Shown here piece after piece: positions 24,776-35,043 of a stretch of 64,000 nt of DNA. Within the stretch, counting starts at the first letter, position 1, and the number at the start of each line of letters is the position of its first letter. Origin of the DNA: Brotaphodocola catenula (GTDB lineage Bacteria; Bacillota; Clostridia; Lachnospirales; Lachnospiraceae); NCBI GenBank assembly GCA_020686985.1, contig JAJEPU010000004.1:59466-123465 (forward strand). The letters run 5' to 3'. The position numbers were made by a program, and so were the translations under genes. Below the pieces are notes generated by a model. The model made no database searches, was not told where the DNA came from, and was given only the letters and a program-made list of their open reading frames with translations.

Positions 24776-24980
24776 TCGAGAAATTGTGAAAGAAGTTTAG
24801 CGGAAGTATGGAATGTTTGTAACAGATTTATGAATAAAAAATGAACGCGAGAGCAGGAGAAAAGGAGACAACAGGAAGACAATAAACAGATAAAAAACAG
24901 GAAGAGAACAAATTAGAAAGATAGTAAATTAGAGAGATAACAGACCGACCATATGGATGTGCAAAGATGACGAGAGGTGA

Positions 24981-26714
24981 GTGATAACAGTGAAGCAGAC
25001 AATTCGGATCAAAGTAGAAAATGGAATGATTCTGTTTCTGGCGGTACTTTCCGTGATCCTGTTCGGGTTGACGTTTGTGCCGGCATGGACAGTGGAGTAT
25101 CGGGTAATGACGTTTCTTGAGATGGGAAGAATGGTGCAGAGAGCCTTCTCTGTCATTCTGTTTTTCCTGTCGTTTCAGCTGAAAAAGCGAAAACATTCGG
25201 CGTGGAAGATCACCGTCTTTGTCCTGATCTTAAGTTTACTGCGCTGTATGGCAGAACTGACGGAGAGTCCGACGCATCGGATTGCGTTCGTGATCAATGG
25301 ACTTTTGCTGATTGGATTTTGCGTTTTTCGGACGGATTTCTGCTGTCCGGCATCGAAGCGATCGAGACAGGAGGCAATGGTGCTGTTTGGTGTTTCGCTT
25401 GCGGGAATCCTGATCAATGCGGGACTTGGCTATCATTATCTGAAACTTGCCGTACAGCCAAATGGCGGGAGTGTTTCGTTCTGGCAGAGTCTCTTAGAGG
25501 GCGCAGGGATGATTTTCGGGATGAGCGTAAGTCCGGTCACAAGCCCATGGGCGCAGAGGGCAGAACCTGTGATTTTCTGGTTCAGCTGGGGCTGTATGCT
25601 CGCCTCGGTGCTGTATGCGGTGAGACCGTGGCTTGAGGCTCCGTCGGATGGCCGGGACATCCAGCATGCGCGGACACTTTTGCATTTATATGGAAAAAAT
25701 CCCTGCTCGTATCTGACGCTTGAGGAGGATAAGACACTGTATTTCGGAAAGAGTGTCGACGGCGTGATTCCGTATGGAACCGTGGATGATACGGTGATTG
25801 TCAACGGAGATCCTATCTGTGCCGACGAGAATTTCGGCACTCTGCTCGCAGAGTTTCGGGAGTTCTGCCAAAAGAGTGCCTACAAGCTGTTCTTTCTGGG
25901 TTTGACGGACGACTATTTAGAGGAGTATAAAAAACAAGGTTTTGGAATCGTAAAAGCCGGTGAGGAGGCGCGGTTTAAGCTCGCTGACTACGAGATTTCC
26001 GGAAAAAAAGGTGCAAAGATGCGCATGAATATCAATCATGCGACGAAAGCCGGAATCACGATCAAGGAGTATCGCATCGGGGAGCAGAGAGATCCTGAGA
26101 TTGAGGCGGGACTGACTCGAGTCAGCGATGAGTGGCTTTCTGAGAAAAAGAGCGGTCTTTTGACATTTACGATGGGAACGGTCGGTCTGGACAATCCGAT
26201 GGATCGCCGTTATTTCTATGCGCAGACGGAAGCCGGGAAAATCGTGGCATTTGTTGTCTTCGTGCCGTTCATGGCAGGAAATGGATATATGGCAGATGTG
26301 ACCCGCCACGGAAACGATGCACCTGGTGGAGTTATGGAGACGATCATTTATCAGGCATTTCAGGCATTTAAGGAAGAGGGGATCGAGTATGGAAGTCTCG
26401 GCGTTGCTCCTCTGACCGGACTTGACGAAAAAAGTGCAAATCCGATCGAGAAATTGCTTCGCTTTATCTATGACAATCTGAATGCGTGCTATGGATTTCG
26501 TGATCTCTATCGGGCAAAGGAAAAGTACAGCCCGACCGAGTGGGTGCCGTCCTACTATGCATACCTGCCGAAAGTACCGACACCTGATATGTTTTATGCG
26601 GTGGTAAAGATTCAGAATCCTCAGGGAGTCATGGATTATGTGCGGTCATTTTTGAAAGAGCGTTTTCAGAGAAAACAAGACAAAAAGGAAGAGAGAAAGC
26701 AGGAGAGCAAATAA
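24981..26714 (+). CDS. MprF-like membrane protein with DUF2156 aminoacyltransferase domain
   Basis: This 577-residue protein has six or so transmembrane helices in the first 220 residues, then a cytoplasmic DUF2156 GNAT-like domain (about 240-550). The landmarks are LYFGKSVDGVIPYGTVDDTV, GDPICADENFGTLLAEFREF, KMRMNINHATKAGITIKEY and GYMADVTRHGNDAPGGVMET. In MprF this domain moves Lys or Ala from tRNA to phosphatidylglycerol, giving resistance to cationic peptides. The hydrophobic part is much shorter than the usual MprF flippase, so lipid transfer is plausible but flipping is not assured. The start is GTG 24981 behind GAGAGGTGA. An alpha/beta hydrolase follows after 45 bp. Confidence 0.8.
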   Translation: MITVKQTIRIKVENGMILFLAVLSVILFGLTFVPAWTVEYRVMTFLEMGRMVQRAFSVILFFLSFQLKKRKHSAWKITVFVLILSLLRCMAELTESPTHRIAFVINGLLLIGFCVFRTDFCCPASKRSRQEAMVLFGVSLAGILINAGLGYHYLKLAVQPNGGSVSFWQSLLEGAGMIFGMSVSPVTSPWAQRAEPVIFWFSWGCMLASVLYAVRPWLEAPSDGRDIQHARTLLHLYGKNPCSYLTLEEDKTLYFGKSVDGVIPYGTVDDTVIVNGDPICADENFGTLLAEFREFCQKSAYKLFFLGLTDDYLEEYKKQGFGIVKAGEEARFKLADYEISGKKGAKMRMNINHATKAGITIKEYRIGEQRDPEIEAGLTRVSDEWLSEKKSGLLTFTMGTVGLDNPMDRRYFYAQTEAGKIVAFVVFVPFMAGNGYMADVTRHGNDAPGGVMETIIYQAFQAFKEEGIEYGSLGVAPLTGLDEKSANPIEKLLRFIYDNLNACYGFRDLYRAKEKYSPTEWVPSYYAYLPKVPTPDMFYAVVKIQNPQGVMDYVRSFLKERFQRKQDKKEERKQESK

Positions 26715-26759
26715 CGAGAGAATTGATATCGTTGGCAATGGAAGGGAAGATGCAGAGCG

Positions 26760-27593
26760 ATGGGGAAAGATGAGATGGAAGATGAGATGAGAAGCGGAAA
26801 GTTTGAGACGGATGATGCAAGAATCTATTATGAGGTGCACGGGAGCGGAAGACCGATCGTCCTTCTTCATGGGAATGGAGAGTCCCACAAAATTTTTGAA
26901 AAGTATGCGATCTGGTTTGAAAAAAGGGGATTTCAGGTGATTTTGATGGACAGCAGAGGGCACGGTCATTCCCTATTAAAGAGAACGTCGAGTCTGGAAT
27001 TTACGACTCAGGATATGGCGGGCGATGTCCTCAAGCTGCTCTGCCATCTCGGAATTGATCAGGTCACGCTTCTCGGATTCAGCGATGGGGCAAACATTGC
27101 ACTGGAATTTGCCTCCCTCTATCCGAAGCAGACGACGGAAGTGATTGCGGTCAGTGGAAATGCAAAGCCGTGGGGGATGCTTCTGCCGTATTATCTGTTT
27201 GTCGGCGCAGAGTATGCGGTTGCCGGAATCATGAGGGAATTCTGTCAGGATAAGAGACAGCGCCAGAAATTTAACCGGAGCAGAATGCTCAACGGCTTGA
27301 TGTTTCACTCTCCGGATTTGACGGAGGAGCGACTGGGGAAAATTCAGGCACCAACGCTGTTGATTGCCGGAACGAACGATGTGATCCGAGTTTCACACAG
27401 CCAGTGGATGCAACGCCAGATTCCGGGAAGTCGTCTGGTTCTGTTAAAGAAGGCGCGCCATGTAGATTTCCTGCACAAGAGAGAGCGTTATCTGAGAGTG
27501 ATTGAGAGATTCTTAAAAGAGGAAAAGGGTACAGTTATAAGACAGAATAATATAAGACAGGATGCAGGAAAGAGCGAAGCAAAGGCCGTGTAA
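26760..27593 (+). CDS. Alpha/beta hydrolase
   Basis: This 277-residue protein has the oxyanion-hole segment PIVLLHGNGESHKIF, the MDSRGHGHS turn, the nucleophile elbow LGFSDGANIALE (Ser in G-F-S-D-G), an acid candidate in LLIAGTNDVI, and the base His in KKARHVDFL. No signal peptide, so cytoplasmic. It probably belongs to the same transcript as the MprF-like gene. Substrate unknown. Three closely spaced in-frame ATGs (26760, 26775, 26787) leave the exact start open. The C-terminal 20 residues (Arg/Asn/Gln-rich) look like spacer sequence read in frame. Confidence 0.85.
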   Translation: MGKDEMEDEMRSGKFETDDARIYYEVHGSGRPIVLLHGNGESHKIFEKYAIWFEKRGFQVILMDSRGHGHSLLKRTSSLEFTTQDMAGDVLKLLCHLGIDQVTLLGFSDGANIALEFASLYPKQTTEVIAVSGNAKPWGMLLPYYLFVGAEYAVAGIMREFCQDKRQRQKFNRSRMLNGLMFHSPDLTEERLGKIQAPTLLIAGTNDVIRVSHSQWMQRQIPGSRLVLLKKARHVDFLHKRERYLRVIERFLKEEKGTVIRQNNIRQDAGKSEAKAV

Positions 27594-27677
27594 GAGATAG
27601 ATGCGAGAAAAGAATGTGAAAAAGGAACATGAGAGCGAAGAGTATAAAAAAGAGACCGTGAAAGAACAGGAAAGGAA

Positions 27678-28004
27678 ATGACTGGGATGAGAGAGAATAA
27701 GAACACAAAAATTGACCTTCATGGAGATATTTCCATCCCGTATTTAAAGAAAAGCCGATTTACTGGAAGTTTCCGGGGAATGCGTTACCTTCTTGAGAAG
27801 GCGGAGCGGACGATCGAGGAGGCACAGGGAGAGGAGCCTGCAAAGACAGAAAACGTAATCTGTGCCGTGATCTGGCCGGAACCGTTTAATTATGAGATCA
27901 CAGCAGACGAAAAAAAGCACAGCCAGGATTTTCCGTTTACGACGGAGGGAATCTGGGAGGCGGTTGCGTGGCTCAATGAGGAGCATGAGGCAGGTCATTT
28001 TTGA
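27678..28004 (+). CDS. Conserved hypothetical protein, 108 residues
   Basis: This soluble protein has a core of FTGSFRGMRYLLEKAERTIE, then VICAVIWPEPFNYEITADE and FPFTTEGIWEAVAWLNEEHE. The WPEP strand and the C-terminal helix recall a small conserved Firmicutes protein of unknown function. AGGAAAGGAA lies before the ATG. It is flanked on both sides by purine-rich non-coding spacers and probably travels with the upstream hydrolase. I cannot assign a role. Confidence 0.7.
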   Translation: MTGMRENKNTKIDLHGDISIPYLKKSRFTGSFRGMRYLLEKAERTIEEAQGEEPAKTENVICAVIWPEPFNYEITADEKKHSQDFPFTTEGIWEAVAWLNEEHEAGHF

Positions 28005-28182
28005 GTAAATTCGTAGATCAAGGGAAAAAATCAAAAATTTACACAAAAGAGACAGGAAAAGCCAAAAAGAAAAGCTAAAAAGAAAAAACAAAAAGAAAAG
28101 TAAGAGTAAAGAAGAGACTAAGAAAAAATATTAAGAAGAGACATAAGAAGAAATTTAGAAGAGACAGGAATAGGTAGGAGAG
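28005..28182 (+). repeat. Purine-rich degenerate repeat spacer
   Basis: A/G-only runs with recurring AAAAAGAAAA and AAGAAGAGAC units and no credible ORF. It forms the leader of the MATE gene. Confidence 0.6.
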
Positions 28183-29586
28183 ATGGGTGCGGAAAATAGA
28201 AAAGAGATGAAACTGGAAAATAATCTTGACACGGATGATGTGAAAGGGCTTGTCTGGAGACTGGCGATTCCGTCGATGCTCGCACAGTTTGTCAGTGTGT
28301 TTTACAGCATTGTGGATCGAATGTACATAGGAAATATTCCACAGATCGGAGAGAGTGCGCTTGCGGGAGTCGGGGTCTGTGGACCGATTGTGACACTGAT
28401 TTCCTCGTTTGCATGTCTGATCGGAATCGGTGGTGCTCCGTTAATGAGCATTCGCCTCGGAGAGAAGAATGAGCGCTCGGCGAGGCAGATCCTTGCAAAC
28501 TGTTTCCTGATGCTTCTTATTTTGTCAGCGGTTCTGACGGTGACGGCGCTTGCGCTCTCAGAAGAGATGCTTTGGTGGTTTGGCGCGGGAGAGAGAACCT
28601 TCACCTATGCCTACCAGTACATCACAATTTACCTGATCGGTACGGTTTTCGCACTGATGACGACGGGTATGAATCAGTTCATTATCTGTCAGGGCTTTGC
28701 AAAGATCGGAATGAAGGCGGTCGTGCTCGGCGCGATTGCAAATATTGTGCTGGACCCGCTGTTCATCTTTGGACTGGGGATGAGTGTGCGCGGAGCGGCA
28801 CTTGCAACGGTGCTCTCTCAGCTTGCGTCCTGCACCTATGTGCTGATGTTTCTTTTTGGAAAGCGAGTGCCGATTCGCATCACGTTCGGGGATTACAGCT
28901 GGAAGGTCATGAAGCGGGTCATTAAGGTTGGTGCATCCCCGTGCATCATCATTGCTATGGATAATGTGCTGATCATCTCGATGAACACGGTGATTCAGAG
29001 ACTTGGAGGTCCGACGCAGGGTGATACGCTGTTGACGTGTGCGACGATTGCACAGAGTTTCATGTTGATTGTGACAATGCCACTTGGGGGAATCACGAGT
29101 GGAACGCAGACGATTCTAGGCTACAATTTCGGTGCAAAGCGTCCAGACCGCATCTGGAAGGCGCAACAGCACATTTTGAAGATGGCATTGGGCTTTACGA
29201 CAATCATGTTTTTGCTTTCGCAGTTGGTGCCGGGGCTGTTTGCACAGATTTTTACGAGAAATCCGGAGTACATTGAGCTGACGGCAAGAGCAATCCGGAT
29301 CTCGGCACTTGCAGTGATTCCGCTTGCGGTGCAGTACACGATTGTGGATGGATTCACGGGAATGGGAATCGCGCATATCGCAATCAGCCTGTCGCTGTTT
29401 CGGAAAGGAATCTATCTTGCGGGGGTGTTTGTGATTCCGCTTCTGTTTGGCATCACGAATGTATTCTGCACAGAGCCGGTGTCAGATATCATTTCTTCTG
29501 TCGTGTCGACGACGGTTTATCTGCTGTTGTTTAAGCGGGTTGTCGGAGATCCCTCAGCGGTAAAAAAGACAAAAGAGAATAGATAG
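28183..29586 (+). CDS. MATE family exporter (second copy)
   Basis: This 467-residue, twelve-helix protein opens with VKGLVWRLAIPSMLAQFVSV, then SIVDRMYIGNIPQIGESALA, GIGGAPLMSIRLGEKNERSA and ANIVLDPLFIFGLGMSVRGA. The second half has LGGITSGTQTILGYNFGAKR. It is a different subfamily from the MATE protein at 8864-10246, closer to DinF/MepA-type members. The ribosome site GTAGGAGAG is very close to ATG 28183; the in-frame ATG 28207 is an alternative. Substrate unknown. Acylphosphatase follows after a purine-rich spacer. Confidence 0.9.
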   Translation: MGAENRKEMKLENNLDTDDVKGLVWRLAIPSMLAQFVSVFYSIVDRMYIGNIPQIGESALAGVGVCGPIVTLISSFACLIGIGGAPLMSIRLGEKNERSARQILANCFLMLLILSAVLTVTALALSEEMLWWFGAGERTFTYAYQYITIYLIGTVFALMTTGMNQFIICQGFAKIGMKAVVLGAIANIVLDPLFIFGLGMSVRGAALATVLSQLASCTYVLMFLFGKRVPIRITFGDYSWKVMKRVIKVGASPCIIIAMDNVLIISMNTVIQRLGGPTQGDTLLTCATIAQSFMLIVTMPLGGITSGTQTILGYNFGAKRPDRIWKAQQHILKMALGFTTIMFLLSQLVPGLFAQIFTRNPEYIELTARAIRISALAVIPLAVQYTIVDGFTGMGIAHIAISLSLFRKGIYLAGVFVIPLLFGITNVFCTEPVSDIISSVVSTTVYLLLFKRVVGDPSAVKKTKENR

Positions 29587-29695
29587 AGAACAATCGAGAG
29601 GAGTGAAAAGCGAAAGAAGATCAAGAAGATCAAGAAACAAAAAGAAGGTCAGGAAGCAAAAAACAGAAAGATGAAACAGAGAGGGGGAAGGTTTG

Positions 29696-29968
29696 ATGAA
29701 AACGGTGAGAAAGCATTTCTATTTTTCCGGTCGCGTGCAGGGAGTGGGATTTCGCTATCAGGCGACGCGGATTGCGCGGGGACTCGGGCTTTACGGCTGG
29801 GTGCAAAATCTCTGGGATGGTCGTGTTGAGATGGAAGTGCAGGGGTCAGAACTCATGGTCTGGGAGCTAGTACGGCGTCTGAGACAGGAGCCGTATATCC
29901 AGATCGAGGATGTGGAGTCGGAGGATATTCCACTCAAGGACGAAAAGGGATTTTACATGGCAAATTAA
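29696..29968 (+). CDS. acyP: Acylphosphatase
   Basis: This 90-residue cytoplasmic enzyme hydrolyses acyl phosphates. It has the signature HFYFSGRVQGVGFRYQATRI with the catalytic Arg (GFRYQ) and GLYGWVQNLWDGRVEMEVQG with the catalytic Asn (VQN). ATG 29696 sits behind GAGGGGGAAGGTT. The preceding spacer (29587-29690) is another purine-rich repeat tract with AAGATCAAGAAGATCAAG units. Confidence 0.95.
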   Translation: MKTVRKHFYFSGRVQGVGFRYQATRIARGLGLYGWVQNLWDGRVEMEVQGSELMVWELVRRLRQEPYIQIEDVESEDIPLKDEKGFYMAN

Positions 29969-30063
29969 AGAGATCAAATAATTAAAGCGATCAAACAATC
30001 AAATGACTAATTTGATTTGAAAGAAAAGCAGGTTAAAAAATAAAAATCAGGAGGATTTGGGCA

Positions 30064-31080
30064 ATGTTGACAAAGAAAGAGGTGCTTCTTCAGGCGAGGA
30101 CTTGTCTGGGAAAATACTGTAAAGGATGCGAGATCTGTGACGGGCGGGCGTGCAGAAATCAGATTCCGGGACCGGGAGCAAAGGGCGTCGGAGATACAGC
30201 AATCCGCAACTACGAGAAGTGGAAGGAGATCCGCGTGCAGATGGATACGCTCTGTTCAAATCGCCCGGTTGACACAACATTTGAGCTGTTCGGAAAGAAA
30301 TTTGCGTTTCCGTTTTTTGCAGGTCCGGTAGGAGCAGTCAACCTGCATTACGGAGAGAAATATAACGATGCAACCTACAATGACGTTCTCGTTCGCGCGT
30401 GTACAAATGCAGGAATTTCGGCATTTACCGGTGACGGAACAGACCCGAATGTGATGATCTCAGCAACGCAGGCAGTAAAGCGTGCAGGTGGAATCGGAGT
30501 GCCGACGGTCAAGCCGTGGGATGCGCCGACCGTAGCGCAGAAGATGAAACTTGTGCGTGAGAGTGGGGCATTTGCGGTTGCAATGGATGTGGATGCAGCG
30601 GGACTTCCGTTTTTGAAAGACCGCAATCCACCGGCTGGCGCAAAGACGGTGGAGGAGCTTGGTGAAATCATCCGCGAGGCAGGATTACCATTTATCGTGA
30701 AGGGAATCATGACGGTGCGCGGGGCAAGGAAAGCGAAGGAGGCAGGTGCATCTGCGATTGTCGTGTCAAATCACGGTGGCCGTGTGCTTGACCAGTGTCC
30801 GGCGACCGCAGAGGTTCTTCCGGAGATCGCAGAAGCTGTCGGAGACTCGATGAAAATTCTAGTGGATGGAGGAATCCGAACCGGAGTGGATCTGTTCAAG
30901 GCGCTTGCGCTTGGTGCTGATGGTGTTTTGATCTGTCGACCGTTTGTGACAGCCGTGTACGGCGGAGCAGAGGAGGGCGTTGAGGAACTCATCATCCGTC
31001 TCGGCGCAGAACTGAAGGATACGATGGCGATGTGTGGGGCAGGAAGTCTCGCAGAAATCACGAGAGATATGGTGCGTTGA
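30064..31080 (+). CDS. FMN-dependent alpha-hydroxy-acid oxidising family protein
   Basis: This 338-residue TIM-barrel flavoprotein belongs to the lactate oxidase/glycolate oxidase/lactate dehydrogenase superfamily. The FMN- and substrate-binding segments are PFFAGPVGAVN, AVAMDVDAAG, LPFIVKGIMT (Lys), IVVSNHGGRVLDQ with the catalytic His and Arg, and ILVDGGIRTGVDLFKALALG. An N-terminal Cys group, CKGCEICDGRAC (about residues 19-30), is absent from the classical enzymes and could hold a metal or a disulfide. CAGGAGGATTTGGGCA precedes the ATG. In an anaerobe a dehydrogenase or isomerase role is likelier than an oxidase. Substrate not determined. Confidence 0.88.
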   Translation: MLTKKEVLLQARTCLGKYCKGCEICDGRACRNQIPGPGAKGVGDTAIRNYEKWKEIRVQMDTLCSNRPVDTTFELFGKKFAFPFFAGPVGAVNLHYGEKYNDATYNDVLVRACTNAGISAFTGDGTDPNVMISATQAVKRAGGIGVPTVKPWDAPTVAQKMKLVRESGAFAVAMDVDAAGLPFLKDRNPPAGAKTVEELGEIIREAGLPFIVKGIMTVRGARKAKEAGASAIVVSNHGGRVLDQCPATAEVLPEIAEAVGDSMKILVDGGIRTGVDLFKALALGADGVLICRPFVTAVYGGAEEGVEELIIRLGAELKDTMAMCGAGSLAEITRDMVR

Positions 31081-31090
31081 TCGAAATAAC

Positions 31091-31130
31091 AGTGGATTGC
31101 CATCAGAATCCGTTGCTGTTTGCGCAACGC
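31091..31130. repeat. Intergenic imperfect palindrome, CTGTTTGCGCA family
   Basis: GGATT/AATCC is followed by GTTGCTGTTTGCGCAAC (31112-31128). The core AATCCGTTGCTGTTTGCGCA recurs with changes at 35604-35622 and 53057-53075, and more distantly at 51933-51952. Confidence 0.6.
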
Positions 31131-31181
31131 GGGGACAGAAACCTATAACCCTCAGGAATATCATACATTCCATTTTGAGAG

Positions 31182-31210
31182 TTGACAAAAAGGTACATGA
31201 TTGTTATCAT
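31182..31210 (+). promoter_or_regulatory. Promoter of ilvN
   Basis: A perfect TTGACA (31182-31187), 17 bp, TATCAT (31205-31210). It gives a leader of about 155 bases with a CCGA/TCGG hairpin near 31320-31341. No T-box sequence is visible. Confidence 0.8.
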
Positions 31211-31372
31211 AAGAATTACGAATTGCATGCGAGGTCCGATAGAAGATCGACAATATAAAAACAGAAGATTAATAGAAAGATTAATATAGGAAATCGATAT
31301 GTAATGGGCAAGCTGAGAATCCGATCTGCATTGGTAGTCGGAATGTCAGTTGACAGGAAAGGGTGAGAGCCG

Positions 31373-31873
31373 ATGGATAGAATTGTTTTATCATTGCTGG
31401 TAGACAACACTTCCGGTGTACTGAGTCGCGTTGCGGGTCTGTTCAGTCGCCGGGGATATAATATCGAGAGTCTGACCGTTGGTGTTACGGCAGATGAGCG
31501 CTATTCCAGAATGACGGTGGTTTCCTATGGAGATCAGAGTGTTTTGGAACAGATTGAAAAACAGTTGCGTAAGCTGGAAGATGTCCGCGACATCAAAGAA
31601 CTCAAGCCGGGTCATTCCGTTTACCGGGAACTGATCATGGTAAAGGTTCGGGCGAATGCAAATCAGCGTCAGGCAGTCAATGCGATCTCCAGCATTTTCC
31701 GTGCGACGATCGTGGATGTGGGAAAAGATTCCCTCACCGTTATGCTGACTGGTGATCAGTCCAAACTGGATGCCCTTATCAACCTGCTCGAGGATTATGA
31801 GATTCTGGAGCTTGCAAGAACTGGTCTGACGGGCCTTTCGAGAGGTTCCGATGACATCCGTTATCTGCCGTAA
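31373..31873 (+). CDS. ilvN: Acetolactate synthase small (regulatory) subunit
   Basis: This 166-residue regulatory subunit of acetohydroxyacid synthase starts branched-chain amino-acid synthesis and confers valine feedback. The N-terminal ACT domain has LLVDNTSGVLSRVAGLFSRR and YNIESLTVG. The C-terminal domain has RELIMVKVRAN and a DVGKDSLTVMLTGD segment. The large subunit IlvB is not adjacent. The gene has its own strong promoter with a leader. ilvC follows after a 174 bp spacer with a hairpin. Confidence 0.94.
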   Translation: MDRIVLSLLVDNTSGVLSRVAGLFSRRGYNIESLTVGVTADERYSRMTVVSYGDQSVLEQIEKQLRKLEDVRDIKELKPGHSVYRELIMVKVRANANQRQAVNAISSIFRATIVDVGKDSLTVMLTGDQSKLDALINLLEDYEILELARTGLTGLSRGSDDIRYLP

Positions 31874-31976
31874 GCGCAGAGCGGACGGATTTCGACGGAA
31901 ATGTTGATGAGACACGGCGAGATCCATGAGAGATGTTAGCGAGAAGGAATGCCAAAGACGGACAGAGAGACGCCGG

Positions 31977-33067
<1,091 letters not shown>

Positions 33068-33122
33068 TCTGAGCTGTTCATCTGAGAACAAAAACGAATA
33101 AGAAGATTTCTTCTACATAGGG

Positions 33123-33172
33123 AAAAGAGAGAGGCTTTGCAGGCAATTGTCCTGTGGAGTCTCTTTTTTTTC
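33123..33172 (+). terminator. Terminator of the ilvN-ilvC unit
   Basis: AAAAGAGA pairs with TCTCTTTT and GCAGG with CCTGT around a short loop, followed by a run of T. Confidence 0.85.
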
Positions 33173-33175
33173 TGC

Positions 33176-33227
33176 TTTGTAACAACCGTTACGGATTTTT
33201 GATGGATTTTCGAGTATCCTGTATACG
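33176..33227 (+). promoter_or_regulatory. CRP/FNR-type operator and promoter of hcp
   Basis: GTAAC-AACC-GTTAC (33179-33192) is a perfect 5-bp palindrome preceded by TTT, the spacing used by CRP/FNR-family regulators such as HcpR. TATCCT at 33215-33220 predicts a start near 33227, putting the palindrome centre at -41.5, the class II activator position. An overlapping alternative is TTGATG (33199-33204), 17 bp, TATACG (33222-33227). Confidence 0.6.
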
Positions 33228-33243
33228 AACAGAGGAGAATACA

Positions 33244-33313
33244 GAGTACGAAAGCGGGTACAAAAGCCAGTAAAAAGCGAGTACAAAAGCAAGTGCAAAG
33301 GCAAGTATAGAGA
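33244..33313 (+). repeat. Degenerate 11-13 bp tandem repeat in the hcp leader
   Basis: About six imperfect units of the type GTACAAAAGCRA, such as GAGTACGAAAGC, GGTACAAAAGCC, GAGTACAAAAGC and AAGTGCAAAGGC. Confidence 0.7.
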
Positions 33314-33357
33314 CGAATCAGGAACTGGCGAGTCATCAGATATGGAGGAAATCTTAA

Positions 33358-34950
33358 ATGAATAAAATGTTTTGTTTTCAGTGTGAGCAGACCGCGGGAT
33401 GCACCGGATGTACAGGAAATGCAGGAGTCTGTGGTAAAAGTGCGAATGTCGCAAATCTTCAGGATGAGCTGACCGGAGAGCTGATCGGTCTGGCCAAAGG
33501 GTGTTTTCATCATCCGGGTGATGAGCACACGACCGAGCTGATTGTGGAAGCCCTGTTTACGACAATCACAAATGTAAATTTCAATGAAGAGACTGTAAAA
33601 GAAATGATTGAGCGCGTGCGTCAGGAGAAGGCGAGAATCTCCCCAGGATGCATCACCTGTGCTTCCCGCTGTGGCGACACAGATGTGTATGAGATGAAGG
33701 CGATCTGGGAGACAGATGAGGATATTCGTTCATTAAAGTCGCTGATTCTGTTTGGAATTCGCGGAATGGCGGCTTATGCCTATCATGCAATGGTACTTGG
33801 ATACCGCGATGAAACTGTTGATCAGTTCTTTGTGAAGGCGCTCGCTGTACTCGGTTATGAGCTTGAGATGGCAGATCTGCTTCCGGTTGTCCTTGAGGTC
33901 GGAGAGGTAAATCTGGCATGCATGGAACTTCTTGACAAGGCAAATCGCGAGAGTTTTGGCGATCCGAAGCCGGTGACGGTTCCGCTTTCCGTTGAGAAAG
34001 GACCGTTTATCGTGATCAGCGGTCACGATCTTCTTGATCTGAAACTTCTGCTGGAGCAGACAAAGGACAAGGGTATTAACATTTACACGCATGGGGAAAT
34101 GCTCCCGGCGCATGGCTATCCGGAATTAAAGAAATATCCGCATCTGAAGGGAAATTTCGGAACGGCATGGCAGAACCAGCAGAAGGAGTTTGACAACATT
34201 CCGGCTCCGATTCTTTTCACGACAAATTGCCTGATGCCGGTGAAGAAGAGCTATGCGGATCGCGTGTTTACGACGGAGGTTGTCTCTTATCCGGAGATGA
34301 AGCACATCGGAAAAAATAAGGATTTCACACCGGTGATTGAGAAGGCTTTAGAGCTTGGCGGTTATCAGGAAGATCATGAGATGACCGGAATCAATGGCGG
34401 AAAGCAGGTGATGACCGGATTTGCGCATGGAACTGTGCTCTCAGTTGCAGATCAGGTTGTGGAGGCTGTAAAGGCAGGAAAGATCAGTCATTTCTTCCTT
34501 GTTGGAGGTTGTGATGGTGCGCGTCCGGGAAGAAATTACTACACGGATTTTGTGAAAAATACTCCGGCAGATTCGGTGATTCTGACGCTTGCGTGTGGAA
34601 AATACCGTTTCAATGATCTCGATCTTGGAGAAGTGGCGGGACTTCCGCGCATCATGGATATGGGACAGTGCAATGATGCGTACAGTGCGATTCGCGTGGC
34701 AATCGCGCTTGCGGAGGCATTTGAGTGTTCGGTTAATGAGCTTCCGTTATCGCTCGTATTGTCCTGGTATGAGCAGAAAGCGGTCTGTATTTTGCTGACC
34801 CTGCTTCATCTTGGAATTGAAAATATTCGACTTGGTCCGACTTTACCTGCATTTATTTCAAAGAATGTGTTAAACTATCTGGTGGAGAACTATCATATTG
34901 CGCCGACGACAACCGTAGAGGAAGATTTGAAGGCATTGCTGGGTCGTTAA
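33358..34950 (+). CDS. hcp: Hybrid cluster protein (hydroxylamine/NO reductase)
   Basis: This 530-residue, prismane-type iron-sulfur protein handles nitrosative stress by reducing NO or hydroxylamine. The N-terminal cluster motif is CFQCEQTAGCTGCTGNAGVC (C-x2-C-x5-C-x2-C-x6-C). Hybrid-cluster ligands are in GHDLLDL, LFTTNCLMP, GGCDGARPGRNYY, LTLACGKYRFN and the MDMGQCNDAYSA segment. Upstream lie a CRP/FNR-type palindrome and a repeat-rich leader. A cupin gene follows after 93 bp and is probably on the same transcript. Confidence 0.95.
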   Translation: MNKMFCFQCEQTAGCTGCTGNAGVCGKSANVANLQDELTGELIGLAKGCFHHPGDEHTTELIVEALFTTITNVNFNEETVKEMIERVRQEKARISPGCITCASRCGDTDVYEMKAIWETDEDIRSLKSLILFGIRGMAAYAYHAMVLGYRDETVDQFFVKALAVLGYELEMADLLPVVLEVGEVNLACMELLDKANRESFGDPKPVTVPLSVEKGPFIVISGHDLLDLKLLLEQTKDKGINIYTHGEMLPAHGYPELKKYPHLKGNFGTAWQNQQKEFDNIPAPILFTTNCLMPVKKSYADRVFTTEVVSYPEMKHIGKNKDFTPVIEKALELGGYQEDHEMTGINGGKQVMTGFAHGTVLSVADQVVEAVKAGKISHFFLVGGCDGARPGRNYYTDFVKNTPADSVILTLACGKYRFNDLDLGEVAGLPRIMDMGQCNDAYSAIRVAIALAEAFECSVNELPLSLVLSWYEQKAVCILLTLLHLGIENIRLGPTLPAFISKNVLNYLVENYHIAPTTTVEEDLKALLGR

Positions 34951-35043
34951 AAATACGAAAAAAGGCGAAGGTGGAAGATTCAAAGAATCTGGAACGCAGG
35001 AAAAGCAAGAAAGAGAGAAGTCAATAACAAAAAAGGAGAAGGT

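Noticed and set aside
31205..31372. T-box or amino-acid riboswitch ahead of ilvN
   Set aside because: No AGGGTGGNACCGCG sequence, specifier loop or terminator/antiterminator pair is visible in the 155-base leader.
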